NCBI RefSeq assembly: GCF_900243075.1
Contig: NZ_OEZH01000043.1
Coordinates: 41,505 to 105,504 of the forward strand
Reading direction: 5' to 3'
Source of the DNA: Clostridioides difficile
GTDB taxonomy: Bacteria > Bacillota > Clostridia > Peptostreptococcales > Peptostreptococcaceae
Length of the DNA stretch: 64,000 nt
Position numbers and translations under genes: made by a program. Numbering within the stretch: the stretch's first letter is position 1; each line of letters begins with the position of its first letter. The notes beneath the pieces were generated by a model that worked only from the letters and a program-made list of their open reading frames with translations, was not told where the DNA came from and made no database searches. Below, one piece after another: positions 1 through 10,205 of this stretch.

Positions 1-1
1 T

Positions 2-1402
2 AATGTAATGCAAGTTGAAGATGTTACAAACTTTCCAGAAATATTAGATGGAAGAGTAAAAACATTAAATCCATATATACATGGTGGTATACTTTATAAA
101 AGAGATAAAGAATCTCATGTAGAAACTGTAAATGAACACAAAATACATTCAATAGATTTAGTAGCTGTAAATCTATATGATTTTGAAGGAACTTTAAAAG
201 CTGGAAAAAGCCATGATGAAATGATAGAAAATATAGATATTGGTGGACCATCTATGATACGTTCTGCTGCTAAAAACTATAAAGATGTAATAGTAGTAGT
301 AGATATAAAAGATTATGATTCTATAATAGAAAAATTAAAAACAGACACAATGACATTAGAAGACCGAAAAAAATTATCATATAAAGCTTTCTCAACTACA
401 GGAAGATATGATGCGTTAATATCTAGTTATTTTGCTGGAGAAGTTGGAGATACGTATCCTGACATATTAAATTTAACTTTCCAAAAAGAACAAACTTTAA
501 GATATGGAGAAAATCCACATCAAAATGGTTTCTTATATTCACAATCAAATGCAAAAAATCCAATCTTAAATTATGAGCAATTAGGCGGTAAAGAACTTTC
601 TTTTAACAACTTAAACGATTTACATGGATGTTTAGAAGTAATGAGAGAATTTAAAGATAGTGAAGAAGTAGTTTCAGTAGCTATAAAACATGCTAATTCA
701 TGTGGAGTAGGGCTAGGAAAAGATGCTTTTGAAGCATATACAAAATGTTATGAAGCAGATAAAGTTTCAATATTTGGTGGAATAGTAGGAATAACTTCTA
801 CTATAGATAAAGCTACAGCAGAGAAATTAAATGAAATATTCCTAGAAATAGTAGTAGCATATGATTTTGAACCAGAAGCTTTAGAGATACTTAAGCAAAA
901 GAAAAATCTAAGAATATTAAAATTAGCTAAGATAGAAAATAGTTTACAACCATATGAAATGAAATATTTAGATGGAAAATTATTAATACAAGATAGAAAT
1001 AATATATTAGCAGAAAAAAGTGAAAATGTAACAAAAGCAAAACCAACAGATGAACAACTTAAGGACATGGAATTTGGTATGAGAGTAGTAAAAAATATGA
1101 AATCAAATGCAATTGCAATAGTAAAAAATGGACAAACTCTAGCTTTAGGTTGTGGACAAACATCAAGAATTTGGGCATTAAAAAATGCTCTTGAAAATAA
1201 CAAAGATAAAGATTTTAAAGGAGCTGTTTTAGCATCAGATGCGTTTTTCCCATTTGATGATTGTGTAACATTAGCTCATGAATATGGAATATCAGCAGTA
1301 GTTCAACCAGGTGGTTCTATAAAAGATAAAGATTCAATAGAAGCTTGTGATAAGTATGATATGGTTATGGTATTTACAGGAATAAGACACTTCAAACACT
1401 AA
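2..1402 (+). CDS. purH: PurH, bifunctional AICAR transformylase/IMP cyclohydrolase (5' end missing)
   Basis: Catalyses the last two steps of IMP synthesis: formyl transfer from 10-formyl-THF to AICAR, then cyclisation. The open frame runs in from the window edge. The first visible residues belong to the N-terminal IMP-cyclohydrolase domain (FPEILDGRVKTLNP), so roughly the first 40 residues of a protein of about 510 are outside the window. The ATG at position 8 is therefore internal. The transformylase domain shows LRYGENPHQ, GKELSFNNLND and KHANSCGVG, which includes the catalytic Lys-His pair. The C-terminus VMVFTGIRHFKH is typical of the family. It is followed 10 bases later by purD with a strong ribosome site, so it is part of the pur operon. 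Confidence 0.97.
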   Translation, partial: NVMQVEDVTNFPEILDGRVKTLNPYIHGGILYKRDKESHVETVNEHKIHSIDLVAVNLYDFEGTLKAGKSHDEMIENIDIGGPSMIRSAAKNYKDVIVVVDIKDYDSIIEKLKTDTMTLEDRKKLSYKAFSTTGRYDALISSYFAGEVGDTYPDILNLTFQKEQTLRYGENPHQNGFLYSQSNAKNPILNYEQLGGKELSFNNLNDLHGCLEVMREFKDSEEVVSVAIKHANSCGVGLGKDAFEAYTKCYEADKVSIFGGIVGITSTIDKATAEKLNEIFLEIVVAYDFEPEALEILKQKKNLRILKLAKIENSLQPYEMKYLDGKLLIQDRNNILAEKSENVTKAKPTDEQLKDMEFGMRVVKNMKSNAIAIVKNGQTLALGCGQTSRIWALKNALENNKDKDFKGAVLASDAFFPFDDCVTLAHEYGISAVVQPGGSIKDKDSIEACDKYDMVMVFTGIRHFKH

Positions 1403-1412
1403 GGAGGATATT

Positions 1413-2663
1413 ATGAAGATATTGGTTGTAGGCGGTGGCGGAAGAGAGCATGCTATATGTTGGAAACTAAGCAAAGAAAAGAATGTAGAAAAAATTTATT
1501 GCGCGCCAGGTAATGCAGGAATTGCAAATGTAGCAGAATGTTTAAATATAGGTGATACTAATATAGAAGAACTTTTAAAATTTGCCAAAGAAAATAAAAT
1601 AGGTCTGACAATAGTAGGACCAGAAGTACCACTAGTTATGGGAATAGTAGATGAGTTTGAAAAAGAAGGGTTAAGAGTATTTGGACCTAATAAAAAATGT
1701 GCTCAACTTGAAGGAAGTAAAGCTTTTTCAAAAGATTTTATGATAAAACATAACATACCTACTGCAAAATATAAAGAATATACAAACTTAGAAGAAGCTA
1801 TATCAGAAATAGACAGCTTTGGATATCCGGTAGTAATAAAAGCAGACGGATTAGCTGCTGGAAAAGGTGTTGTAATACCTGAAAATAGAGAAGATGCTAT
1901 AGCAACTTTAAAAGAAATGATGTCAGATAAGAAGTTTGGAGCTGCTGGAGATAAAATAGTAATTGAAGAGTTTTTAAAAGGAATAGAAACTTCAATTTTG
2001 GCATTTGTAGACAATGATACAATAGTTCCTATGGCAAGTGCAAAAGACCATAAGAAAGTAAACAATTATGAACAAGGGCCAAACACTGGTGGAATGGGAA
2101 CTTTTTCACCTAGTGAAATATATACAGAAGAACTAGCAAATAAAGTAAAAGAGACAGTATTAGAAAAAACTTTAGAAGGATTCAAAAAAGATGGACTTAA
2201 CTTTAAAGGTATTTTATTTGTTGGTCTTATGATAACTGAAGATGGAGAGAAAGTACTTGAATATAATGTAAGATTTGGAGACCCTGAGACACAATCTGTT
2301 TTATTTAGATTAGAAACAGATTTACATGAGATAATGGAAGCTATATTGGATAATAAATTAAAAGATATAGAAATAAATTATAGTGATGATGAAGCTGTAT
2401 GTGTTATGCTTACATCAGGAGGGTATCCAGACAGTTATGAAAAAGGGAAAATTATAACTGGTCTTGAAAACTTGGATGATGATATAGTAGTATTCCACAG
2501 TGGTACTAAGATGCTTGATGGTAATTTAGTTACCAATGGAGGAAGAGTAATTGGTATAACTGCAAAATCAGCTACAGTTAAAGATGCAGCAGAAAAAGTT
2601 TATGAAAATATAAAGAAAGTAAACTTTGAAGGGATGCACTATAGAACAGACATAGGAAGATAA
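1413..2663 (+). CDS. purD: PurD, phosphoribosylamine-glycine ligase (GAR synthetase)
   Basis: ATP-dependent ligation of glycine to 5-phosphoribosylamine, the second step of purine synthesis. At 416 aa it is of normal family length. The N-terminus MKILVVGGGGREHA is the family signature. The ATP-grasp core contains VIKADGLAAGKGVV near residue 145, and the NVRFGDPETQ metal/ATP motif lies near residue 287. The start is fixed by AAGGAGG just upstream of ATG 1413. It sits between purH and purL with short gaps, so all three are likely co-transcribed. Nothing unusual was seen. Confidence 0.98.
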   Translation: MKILVVGGGGREHAICWKLSKEKNVEKIYCAPGNAGIANVAECLNIGDTNIEELLKFAKENKIGLTIVGPEVPLVMGIVDEFEKEGLRVFGPNKKCAQLEGSKAFSKDFMIKHNIPTAKYKEYTNLEEAISEIDSFGYPVVIKADGLAAGKGVVIPENREDAIATLKEMMSDKKFGAAGDKIVIEEFLKGIETSILAFVDNDTIVPMASAKDHKKVNNYEQGPNTGGMGTFSPSEIYTEELANKVKETVLEKTLEGFKKDGLNFKGILFVGLMITEDGEKVLEYNVRFGDPETQSVLFRLETDLHEIMEAILDNKLKDIEINYSDDEAVCVMLTSGGYPDSYEKGKIITGLENLDDDIVVFHSGTKMLDGNLVTNGGRVIGITAKSATVKDAAEKVYENIKKVNFEGMHYRTDIGR

Positions 2664-2687
2664 TTTTTCTAAAATGGAGGATAAGGT

Positions 2688-5600
2688 ATGTTGAATACTG
2701 AAAATAAAGACTCAATGGTTAGAAGAGTACTAGTTGAAAAAAGAGAAGGTTTTGACCTTGAGGCTAAAGCTTTAAAAAAAGACTTGGTGGAAAGTTTACA
2801 CATAGATAATATAGAAAATTTAAGAATATTAAATAGATATGATGTAGAAGGAATATCAGAAGAAGTTTATGAAAATGCAGCAAAGACAATATTTTCTGAA
2901 CCAAATCTAGATGTAGTATATTATGAAGAAATACCAGAATTAAATGGTGAAAGAGTGTTTGCAATAGAATTTCTTCCTGGTCAATATGACCAAAGAGGTG
3001 ATTGGGCAGCTCAATGTGTCCAAATCGTAAATCAAGGGATAAGACCTGCTATTAATACAGCAAAAGTCTATATATTATCAGGTAAAATAACTGATGAAGA
3101 GTTTTCTAAAATAAAAGATTACTGTATAAATCCAGTAGATAGTAGAGAAGCATCTTTAGAAAAACCAGAAACATTAAAAATGGAAACTGAGATACCAACA
3201 ACAGTTGAAGTATTAGATGTATTTATAGATTTAGATGAAGATGGATTAAGAACATTTGTAAGTGAAAAAGGGTTAGCAATGACTTTAGGAGATTTACAAC
3301 ATGTTCAAAAATACTTTAAAGATACAGAAAAGAGAAATCCAACTATAACAGAAATAAAAGTTCTAGATACTTATTGGTCTGATCATTGTAGACATACTAC
3401 TTTTATGACTGAAATAGAAAATGTAAAGATAGAAGATGGTAAGTTTAATGATATAGTAAAAGAAGCGTATCAAATGTATCTTAACTCAAGAGACAATGTA
3501 TATGTAAGCAAACATAAAGATATATGTTTAATGGATATAGCCACTGTTGCAGTAAAAGAATTAAAGAAAAATGGAAAATTAAATGACCTAGATGAAAGTG
3601 AAGAAATAAATGCTTGTAGTATAAATGTAGATGTTGAAGTTGATGGTAAGATGGAAAAATATCTAGTAATGTTTAAAAATGAAACTCACAACCATCCAAC
3701 TGAAATAGAACCATTTGGTGGAGCAGCTACTTGTTTAGGTGGAGCTATAAGAGACCCATTATCAGGAAGAAGTTATGTTTATCAAGCAATGCGTGTTACA
3801 GGAAGTGCTGACCCAAGAACAACTTTAGAGGATACTTTGCCTGGAAAACTTATGCAAAGAAAAATAACTACAGAAGCAGCTCATGGATATAGTTCATATG
3901 GTAACCAGATAGGTCTTACAACTGGGCAAGTTGCAGAAGTATATGATGAAAACTTTGTTGCAAAGAGAATGGAAATAGGTGCTGTTATAGCAGCAGCGCC
4001 AAAAGAGAATGTAGTAAGAGAAAGACCTGAAGCAGGAGATGTAATAGTTCTTCTTGGTGGAAAAACAGGAAGAGATGGTTGTGGAGGAGCAACTGGTTCA
4101 TCTAAAGAACATAGTGAAGAATCAATCTTAACTTGTAGTGCAGAAGTTCAAAAAGGAGATGCTCCTAACGAAAGAAAAATACAAAGATTCTTTAGAAATA
4201 AAGAAGTTGCTCAAATGATAAAGAGATGTAATGATTTTGGAGCAGGTGGAGTTTGTGTTGCTATAGGAGAGATTGCTGATAGTTTAGATATAAACTTAGA
4301 TTTAGTGCCTAAAAAATATGATGGACTTGATGGAACTGAACTTGCAATTTCAGAGTCACAAGAGCGTATGGCAGTAGCTATAAAAAAAGAAGATAAAGAT
4401 AAATTTATACAATTAGCAGTAGAAGAAAACTTAGAAGCTACACATGTAGCTACAGTAACAGATACGGGATATTTAAGAATGTTCTGGAATGGAAAAGCAA
4501 TTGTAGATATAAATAGAGAGTTCTTGGATACAAATGGAGTAAAACAAACTACTGATGTTCATGTTACTAAAGTAGATGAAGAAAATACATTCTTTAATTC
4601 TAATGAAATAATAAAAGATGTTAAGTGTGCAAGTATGAAAGACAAGTTTACAAAAGTATTATCTGACCTTAATGTTTGTTCTCAAAAAGGATTAGTTGAG
4701 ATGTTCGATAATACAATTGGTGGTAATACAGTGCTTATGCCATTTGGAGGAAAGTATCAAGCTACTCCAACTCAAGGTATGGTTGCTAAGATACCAGTAC
4801 TTGGAGGAGAAACTAATACTTCTACAATAATGACTTATGGATACAATCCAAAGGTAGGAAAATGGAGCCCATTCCATGGTGCTTTATATGCAGTAGTAGA
4901 ATCTGTGTGTAAATTGGTTGCTATTGGAGGAAATTACAGTACAACAAGACTTACATTCCAAGAGTATTTTGAGAAACTTGGTAACAATCCAGAAAAATGG
5001 GGTAAACCATTCTCAGCACTTTTAGGAGCATTTTATGCACAAAGTAAATTTGAGATACCTGCTATAGGTGGAAAAGACAGTATGTCTGGTACATTTAAAG
5101 ATATTGAAGTTCCACCAACATTGGTTTCATTTGCTGTTGACACAGTAGATGCGAAGAAAGTAGTATCTCCAGAATTTAAAAAAGCAGACTCAAAAGTAGT
5201 AATGTTATGTGTAAACAAGGCAGAAAATGATGTTGTAGATTTTGAGGAATTAAAGAGAAACTTAGATAAAGTAAGAGAACTTATACATGGAAATAAAGTT
5301 TTATCAACATATGCATTAGGATTTGCAGGTGTAGGTGAAGCAATAAGTAAAATGGCTTTTGGTAATAAAATAGGATTTAAGTTTAGTGAAGAAGCTGAAA
5401 AAGCATTTACAGATGATAAATTATTTGAGGCTAGTTATGGAAATATAGTACTTGAATTAGCAAATGATGATTTAAGTATGTTAGAAGGATACAATTATGT
5501 TGTGCTTGGAAGTACAGTTAAAGAAACTAGTATATTTATCAAAGGTGAAGAACTTGCATTAGATGAATTATATAAAGCACATTGTAGTACTTTAGAGCCT

Positions 5601-6494
5601 ATATTCCCAACTAAAACAGAAGAAGTAAAATCAAAGATAGAAACTATAAGTTATATATCACAAGGAGAAGCTAAAAAATCATCATTAAGTATAGCTACTC
5701 CAAGAGTATTTATACCAGCATTCCCTGGAACAAACTGTGAATATGACTCTGCAAGAGCATTTGAAAGAGCAGGAGCTAATGCAAGTATAAGAGTATTTAA
5801 GAATTTAACTTATAAAGACATAGAAGATTCTATAGATACAATAGTAAACGAAATAAAATCTTCTCAAATAATAATGTTACCAGGTGGATTTAGTGCTGGT
5901 GATGAGCCAGATGGTTCTGGTAAATTTATAGCTACTGTATTTAGAAATCCTAGAGTACAAGAAGCTATAAATGAGTTTTTAACTCAAAAAGATGGTCTAA
6001 TGCTAGGTATCTGTAATGGATTCCAAGTACTAATTAAATTAGGATTAGTTCCATATGGAGAAATAAGAGTTCCAAGCGAAAATGCACCAACACTTACTTA
6101 CAACAATATCGGTCGTCATCAAGCTAAGATTGCTAGAACTAGAATTTCATCTAATAAATCTCCTTGGTTAGCTCAAGCTAATGTTGGAGATATTCATAAT
6201 ATAGCGATTTCTCATGGAGAAGGTAAATTTGTTGCTAGTGAAGATGTTATGAGAGAATTAATTGCTAATGGACAAGTAGCAACTCAATATGTTGACTTTA
6301 ATAATGAAGCTACTTATGATATTGAATTTAATCCAAATGGTTCATTCTATGCTGTTGAAGGTATAACTAGTGCTGATGGTAGAGTGTTTGGTAAAATGGG
6401 ACATTCTGAGAGAATCGGAGAGGAAGTATTTAAGAATATCATAGGTGAAAAAGACCAAAAGATATTTGAATCTGGAGTTAAGTATTTTAGATAA
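2688..6494 (+). CDS. purL: PurL, phosphoribosylformylglycinamidine synthase, single-chain type
   Basis: Converts FGAR plus glutamine to FGAM with ATP. At 1268 aa this is the large fused form, with synthetase and glutaminase domains in one chain, unlike the three-subunit PurL/PurQ/PurS of Bacillus. The middle domains carry the substrate-binding YWSDHCRHTTF and ETHNHPTEIEPFGGAATC motifs. The C-terminal class I glutaminase has the nucleophile in LGICNGFQVL, with the matching HGEGKF. A GGAGG ribosome site precedes ATG 2688. It is the last gene of the pur operon here and is followed by an intrinsic terminator at 6547-6596. Confidence 0.97.
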   Translation: MLNTENKDSMVRRVLVEKREGFDLEAKALKKDLVESLHIDNIENLRILNRYDVEGISEEVYENAAKTIFSEPNLDVVYYEEIPELNGERVFAIEFLPGQYDQRGDWAAQCVQIVNQGIRPAINTAKVYILSGKITDEEFSKIKDYCINPVDSREASLEKPETLKMETEIPTTVEVLDVFIDLDEDGLRTFVSEKGLAMTLGDLQHVQKYFKDTEKRNPTITEIKVLDTYWSDHCRHTTFMTEIENVKIEDGKFNDIVKEAYQMYLNSRDNVYVSKHKDICLMDIATVAVKELKKNGKLNDLDESEEINACSINVDVEVDGKMEKYLVMFKNETHNHPTEIEPFGGAATCLGGAIRDPLSGRSYVYQAMRVTGSADPRTTLEDTLPGKLMQRKITTEAAHGYSSYGNQIGLTTGQVAEVYDENFVAKRMEIGAVIAAAPKENVVRERPEAGDVIVLLGGKTGRDGCGGATGSSKEHSEESILTCSAEVQKGDAPNERKIQRFFRNKEVAQMIKRCNDFGAGGVCVAIGEIADSLDINLDLVPKKYDGLDGTELAISESQERMAVAIKKEDKDKFIQLAVEENLEATHVATVTDTGYLRMFWNGKAIVDINREFLDTNGVKQTTDVHVTKVDEENTFFNSNEIIKDVKCASMKDKFTKVLSDLNVCSQKGLVEMFDNTIGGNTVLMPFGGKYQATPTQGMVAKIPVLGGETNTSTIMTYGYNPKVGKWSPFHGALYAVVESVCKLVAIGGNYSTTRLTFQEYFEKLGNNPEKWGKPFSALLGAFYAQSKFEIPAIGGKDSMSGTFKDIEVPPTLVSFAVDTVDAKKVVSPEFKKADSKVVMLCVNKAENDVVDFEELKRNLDKVRELIHGNKVLSTYALGFAGVGEAISKMAFGNKIGFKFSEEAEKAFTDDKLFEASYGNIVLELANDDLSMLEGYNYVVLGSTVKETSIFIKGEELALDELYKAHCSTLEPIFPTKTEEVKSKIETISYISQGEAKKSSLSIATPRVFIPAFPGTNCEYDSARAFERAGANASIRVFKNLTYKDIEDSIDTIVNEIKSSQIIMLPGGFSAGDEPDGSGKFIATVFRNPRVQEAINEFLTQKDGLMLGICNGFQVLIKLGLVPYGEIRVPSENAPTLTYNNIGRHQAKIARTRISSNKSPWLAQANVGDIHNIAISHGEGKFVASEDVMRELIANGQVATQYVDFNNEATYDIEFNPNGSFYAVEGITSADGRVFGKMGHSERIGEEVFKNIIGEKDQKIFESGVKYFR

Positions 6495-6546
6495 AGCTCT
6501 GATGATTAATTGTTAGTTACAATATATATTTAGATATTTAGATTTG

Positions 6547-6596
6547 AAGAGATGTAATAATGTGATGATAATCATTTAATATTACATCTCTTTTTT
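6547..6596 (+). terminator. Intrinsic terminator ending the pur operon
   Basis: AAGAGATGTAAT pairs with ATTACATCTCTT across a short loop, and a run of six T follows immediately. It separates purL from the rhamnose genes, so rmlD needs its own promoter. A TATAAT at 6647-6652 is a possible -10 for rmlD, but I see no good -35 in front of it. Confidence 0.9.
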
Positions 6597-6698
6597 ATTT
6601 ATATAAGAAATAATAAGTTCAACCTAAGTTAAAATATAAGCTATGTTATAATTAATTATTAAGTAAATTTGAATATTTATTGGAGGGTAACATAATTA

Positions 6699-7571
6699 AT
6701 GAAAATATTAATAACAGGGTCTAGTGGTCAATTAGGAAAAGAGTTGGTTAATCAATTAGAAGCAATCAATCAAAGTATAAGCCAACCAAAATATACTATA
6801 TTAGCTACAACAAGAAATGATTTTGACATATCTAATCAGACTAATGTAGATAATTTTATTTTGTATAATAAACCTGATGTAGTTATAAACTGTGCAGCAT
6901 ACACAAAGGTTGATGCATGTGAAGATAATATAGAAATTGCATACAAAATAAATGCCTTAGGAGCAAGAAATCTAGCGATAGCATCAGAAAAAGTTAATGC
7001 TAAACTTATTCACATATCAACTGACTATGTATTTAATGGTTTTTCTAAATATCCATATAGGGAAGACAATAAAACTGAACCCAATTCTGTGTATGGAAAA
7101 AGTAAACTTATGGGAGAAAAATTTGTGGAACAATTCTCACATAAACACTTTATATTGAGAACAGCATGGTTATATGGTGATGGGAATAATTTTGTAAAGA
7201 CTATGATAAAACTTTCTTTAGAAAATAAAGAGGTTAATGTGGTTGATGACCAGTTTGGAAGTCCAACAAGTACAGTAGACTTAGCAAAAATTATAATAAG
7301 AATCATGGAAACAGAACACTATGGAGTTTATCATGCTACATGTGAAGGTGAGTGTAGTTGGTATGATTTTGCTAAAAAGATATTTGAATTAAAAAATATA
7401 AATATAAGAGTAAATCCAATTAAGAGTAAAGATTTTAAATGTAAGGCTCAAAGACCACTATATTCTGTATTGGACAATTTTATGTTGAAATTAATTGGAT
7501 TAAATTCTTTTAGAAAGTGGGAAGAATCTATTGAAGAATATTTAGAAAGATATAACATGAGTGAAAAGTAA
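6699..7571 (+). CDS. rmlD: RmlD, dTDP-4-dehydrorhamnose reductase
   Basis: Last step of dTDP-L-rhamnose synthesis: NAD(P)H reduction of dTDP-4-keto-L-rhamnose. At 290 aa it is of normal length. It is a short-chain dehydrogenase-type fold with the Rossmann motif GSSGQLG (residues 7-13). It also has the family signature STDYVFNG (107-114) and the catalytic YGKSK (Tyr132, Lys136). GGAGG lies 5' of the ATG at 6699. It is followed by a 108-bp gap holding a sigma-D promoter, so rmlD may be transcribed separately from rmlA-rmlC-rmlB as well as with them. Adjacent to flagellar genes, it likely supplies rhamnose for flagellin glycan. A wider role in envelope polysaccharides cannot be excluded. Confidence 0.95.
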   Translation: MKILITGSSGQLGKELVNQLEAINQSISQPKYTILATTRNDFDISNQTNVDNFILYNKPDVVINCAAYTKVDACEDNIEIAYKINALGARNLAIASEKVNAKLIHISTDYVFNGFSKYPYREDNKTEPNSVYGKSKLMGEKFVEQFSHKHFILRTAWLYGDGNNFVKTMIKLSLENKEVNVVDDQFGSPTSTVDLAKIIIRIMETEHYGVYHATCEGECSWYDFAKKIFELKNINIRVNPIKSKDFKCKAQRPLYSVLDNFMLKLIGLNSFRKWEESIEEYLERYNMSEK

Positions 7572-7614
7572 ATGTACTATTTTTAGAAAAGAAAATAAGA
7601 TATTATAAAAAATA

Positions 7615-7641
7615 TAAATATTTCTTTTATTTATCCGATAA
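7615..7641 (+). promoter_or_regulatory. Sigma-D (FliA) type promoter before rmlA
   Basis: TAAA at 7615-7618, a 15-base spacer, then TCCGATAA at 7634-7641. This matches the flagellar sigma consensus TAAA-N15-GCCGATAA at 11 of 12 defined positions. It lies 38 bp before the rmlA start codon, in the only sizeable gap in the rml cluster. It is the best FliA promoter in the window, better than those of flgM and fliC. Function is inferred from sequence alone. Confidence 0.82.
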
Positions 7642-7679
7642 TCATAATATGACAAAAACAAATTTAAGGATGGAAAAAG

Positions 7680-8549
7680 ATGAAAGGAATTATTTTAGCA
7701 GGAGGGTCTGGTACAAGACTATATCCTATAACAAAATGTATATCAAAACAAACACTTCCAATATATGATAAACCAATGATATATTACCCTATGTCGGTTC
7801 TTATGTTGGCAGGGATACAGGATATATTAATAATATCTACACCGAGAGATATAAAAGCATTTGAGGAATTATTTGGAGATGGAAGCTCACTAGGGCTTAA
7901 AATAACATATGCAATTCAGGAGAAACCAAATGGGATTGCAGAAGCATTTATAATAGGAGAAGAATTTATAGGAAATGACAGCGTATCGCTTGTATTAGGG
8001 GACAATATATTTTATGGGTATGGATTTAGTGAAAGATTAGAGAATGCAGTTAAAAGAAAGGGAGCAACTATATTTGGGTATCATGTAAGCAATCCAAATT
8101 CGTTTGGCGTTGTAGAATTTGATAAGGATTTTAATGTATTGTCAATAGAAGAAAAACCTAAGGTTCCTAAATCTAATTATGCTATACCAGGATTATATTT
8201 TTATGATAATGATGTTGTAGAGATAGCAAAGCTCGTTGAACCATCAGATAGAGGCGAATTAGAAATAACCTCTATAAACAATGAATATCTAAAACGAGGA
8301 AAGCTAAAAGTGGAACTTCTAGGAAGAGGTATGGCTTGGCTTGATACTGGTACACATAAAGGGCTATTGGATGCTTCTAACTACGTCGAAGTGGTTCAAA
8401 CAAGACAGGGATTATACATAGCATGTTTAGAAGAGATTGCATATACAAAAGGATACATAAGTAGAGAACAATTAATGGAACTAGCCAAGCCACTGATAAA
8501 AACTGAATATGGTCAATATCTATTAAAGTTGGCTAGTGAAGATATGTAA
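7680..8549 (+). CDS. rmlA: RmlA, glucose-1-phosphate thymidylyltransferase
   Basis: Makes dTDP-glucose from glucose-1-phosphate and dTTP. This is the first step for dTDP-rhamnose and also for the dTDP-amino sugar predicted from the genes at 28.6-30.2 kb. At 289 aa it is of normal length. It has the nucleotidyltransferase signature GGSGTRLYP (residues 8-16), [15 protein letters not shown], the [19 protein letters not shown] segment, and [12 protein letters not shown] near the end. AAGGATG lies close upstream of ATG 7680. It is the first gene behind the sigma-D promoter at 7615-7641, so it is probably induced with late flagellar genes. Confidence 0.96.
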   Translation: MKGIILAGGSGTRLYPITKCISKQTLPIYDKPMIYYPMSVLMLAGIQDILIISTPRDIKAFEELFGDGSSLGLKITYAIQEKPNGIAEAFIIGEEFIGNDSVSLVLGDNIFYGYGFSERLENAVKRKGATIFGYHVSNPNSFGVVEFDKDFNVLSIEEKPKVPKSNYAIPGLYFYDNDVVEIAKLVEPSDRGELEITSINNEYLKRGKLKVELLGRGMAWLDTGTHKGLLDASNYVEVVQTRQGLYIACLEEIAYTKGYISREQLMELAKPLIKTEYGQYLLKLASEDM

Positions 8550-8597
8550 TATGGTAGATAAAATTTATTATAAATTTTATTAAGGGAGTTTGTTATA

Positions 8598-9155
8598 ATG
8601 GGAAAATTTAATTTTATAAAGAGTAAAATAGAAGGATTATATATAGTCGAACCAAATGTGTTTTGTGATGAAAGAGGATATTTTATGGAAAGCTACAATA
8701 AAAAGGATTTTATAGAGCAGGGTCTTGATATGTGTTTTATTCAAGATAATGAGTCTAGTTCAAGAAAAGGCGTTCTAAGAGGAATGCACTTTCAGGTTAG
8801 ATATCCTCAAGGAAAATTAGTCAGAGTTACAGAGGGAGAAGTTTTCGATGTTGCAGTTGATTTAAGAAAAGATTCACAAACATTTGGGGAATGGGAAGGT
8901 GTAATACTGTCTGATAAAAATAAAAAACAGTTTTATATTCCAGAAGGGTTTGCACATGGTTTTTTAGTTTTATCAGAAAAAGCAGTATTTAGTTATAAAT
9001 GTACGAACTATTATTATCCAGAATTTGAGAGTGGTTTTATATGGAATGACAAGCAAATATCTATTGGGTGGCCTTTAGAGGGAATTGAAGAAATATTCTT
9101 ATCAGAAAAGGATAAAAAACAAAAAAGTTTTAAAGATATTTGTGTAAGACGTTAA
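8598..9155 (+). CDS. rmlC: RmlC, dTDP-4-dehydrorhamnose 3,5-epimerase
   Basis: Epimerises dTDP-4-keto-6-deoxyglucose at C3 and C5. It is a 185-aa cupin. Visible motifs are [12 protein letters not shown] near residue 22, RGMHFQ with the catalytic His (His64), [18 protein letters not shown], and [12 protein letters not shown] (His120). The C-terminal segment has the [13 protein letters not shown] region typical of the family. GGGAG lies upstream of ATG 8598. The gene lies between rmlA and rmlB, giving the order D-A-C-B. It competes with the ketoisomerase at 28.6 kb for the shared RmlB product. Confidence 0.95.
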   Translation: MGKFNFIKSKIEGLYIVEPNVFCDERGYFMESYNKKDFIEQGLDMCFIQDNESSSRKGVLRGMHFQVRYPQGKLVRVTEGEVFDVAVDLRKDSQTFGEWEGVILSDKNKKQFYIPEGFAHGFLVLSEKAVFSYKCTNYYYPEFESGFIWNDKQISIGWPLEGIEEIFLSEKDKKQKSFKDICVRR

Positions 9156-9192
9156 TAAAAATTTATTAGAATTAACATTTAGGAGAAAAAAC

Positions 9193-10176
9193 ATGAAAAA
9201 AATACTGATAACTGGAGGAGCAGGATTTATTGGAAGTAATTTTGTACATTATATGCTTAATAAGTATGTAGATTATTTTATTGTTAACCTAGATTTGTTG
9301 ACTTATGCTGGTAATTTAGAGACATTAATAGAAGTACAAGACAATTCTAATTATAAATTTGTTAAAGGAGATATTTCAAATAGGGAACAGATATATAAGC
9401 TATTTGAAGAAGAGAGGTTTGATATAGTTGTTAACTTTGCCGCTGAATCCCATGTGGATAGGTCGGTTGAAAATCCTGAGTTATTTATTAAAACAAACAT
9501 TATAGGAACTCAAGTACTTTTAGATGCATCCATAAAATATGGAGTTAAAAGGTATCATCAGATTTCTACAGATGAAGTGTATGGTGATTTACCAATTGAT
9601 AGAAAGGATTTATTCTTTACAGAACTGTCCTCTATCAATCCAAGTTCTCCATATTCAGCCTCTAAAGCATCAGCAGATTTATTGGTGAGTTCTTATTATA
9701 GAACATATGGATTGTTAACAACTATATCTAGATGTTCCAACAATTATGGACCATATCATTTTCCTGAAAAATTGATACCTCTTATGATTTTAAATGCTTT
9801 GGAAAATAAACAGTTACCAGTATACGGTAATGGGGAAAATATAAGAGATTGGTTACATGTATATGACCATTGTACTGCTATAGACTTAATAATACATAAA
9901 GGGAATATAGGTGAGATTTATAATATAGGAGGTCATAATGAAAGAAGTAATCTGGAAGTAGTAAAAACTATATTAAATCTTTTAGGTAAATCTGAGGATT
10001 TAATATCCTATGTAAATGATAGACCTGGTCATGATTTAAGATATGCCATTGATGCGTCTAAAATAGAGAATGAGTTAGGTTGGAAAGCAAAATATGATTT
10101 TGACTTGGGTATAAAAGAAACTGTTAGGTGGTATATAGAAAATGAATCTTGGTGGAAAGCTGTTTTATCAGTGTAA
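9193..10176 (+). CDS. rmlB: RmlB, dTDP-glucose 4,6-dehydratase
   Basis: Converts dTDP-glucose to dTDP-4-keto-6-deoxyglucose. This is the branch-point intermediate for rhamnose and for dTDP-3-amino-3,6-dideoxy sugars. It is a 327-aa extended SDR with Rossmann GGAGFIG (8-14) and the catalytic triplet Thr126-Asp127-Glu128 in STDEVYGDL. The YSASK motif supplies Tyr154 and Lys158, and [15 protein letters not shown] follows. AGGAG precedes ATG 9193. It is the last rml gene. The lytic transglycosylase follows about 30 bp downstream with no visible terminator, so the sigma-D promoter before rmlA may also feed the flagellar genes beyond it. Confidence 0.95.
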   Translation: MKKILITGGAGFIGSNFVHYMLNKYVDYFIVNLDLLTYAGNLETLIEVQDNSNYKFVKGDISNREQIYKLFEEERFDIVVNFAAESHVDRSVENPELFIKTNIIGTQVLLDASIKYGVKRYHQISTDEVYGDLPIDRKDLFFTELSSINPSSPYSASKASADLLVSSYYRTYGLLTTISRCSNNYGPYHFPEKLIPLMILNALENKQLPVYGNGENIRDWLHVYDHCTAIDLIIHKGNIGEIYNIGGHNERSNLEVVKTILNLLGKSEDLISYVNDRPGHDLRYAIDASKIENELGWKAKYDFDLGIKETVRWYIENESWWKAVLSV

Positions 10177-10205
10177 CTTTAAAATTTAGAAAGGGGCGTT
10201 TTATA

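Noticed and set aside
748..1203. Long minus-strand open frame of 151 codons inside purH
   Set aside because: It lies opposite a strongly conserved gene, has no ribosome site and its translation is Phe/Ser-rich, typical of the antisense of AT-rich coding DNA. The same applies to the other minus-strand frames in the flagellar and pur genes.
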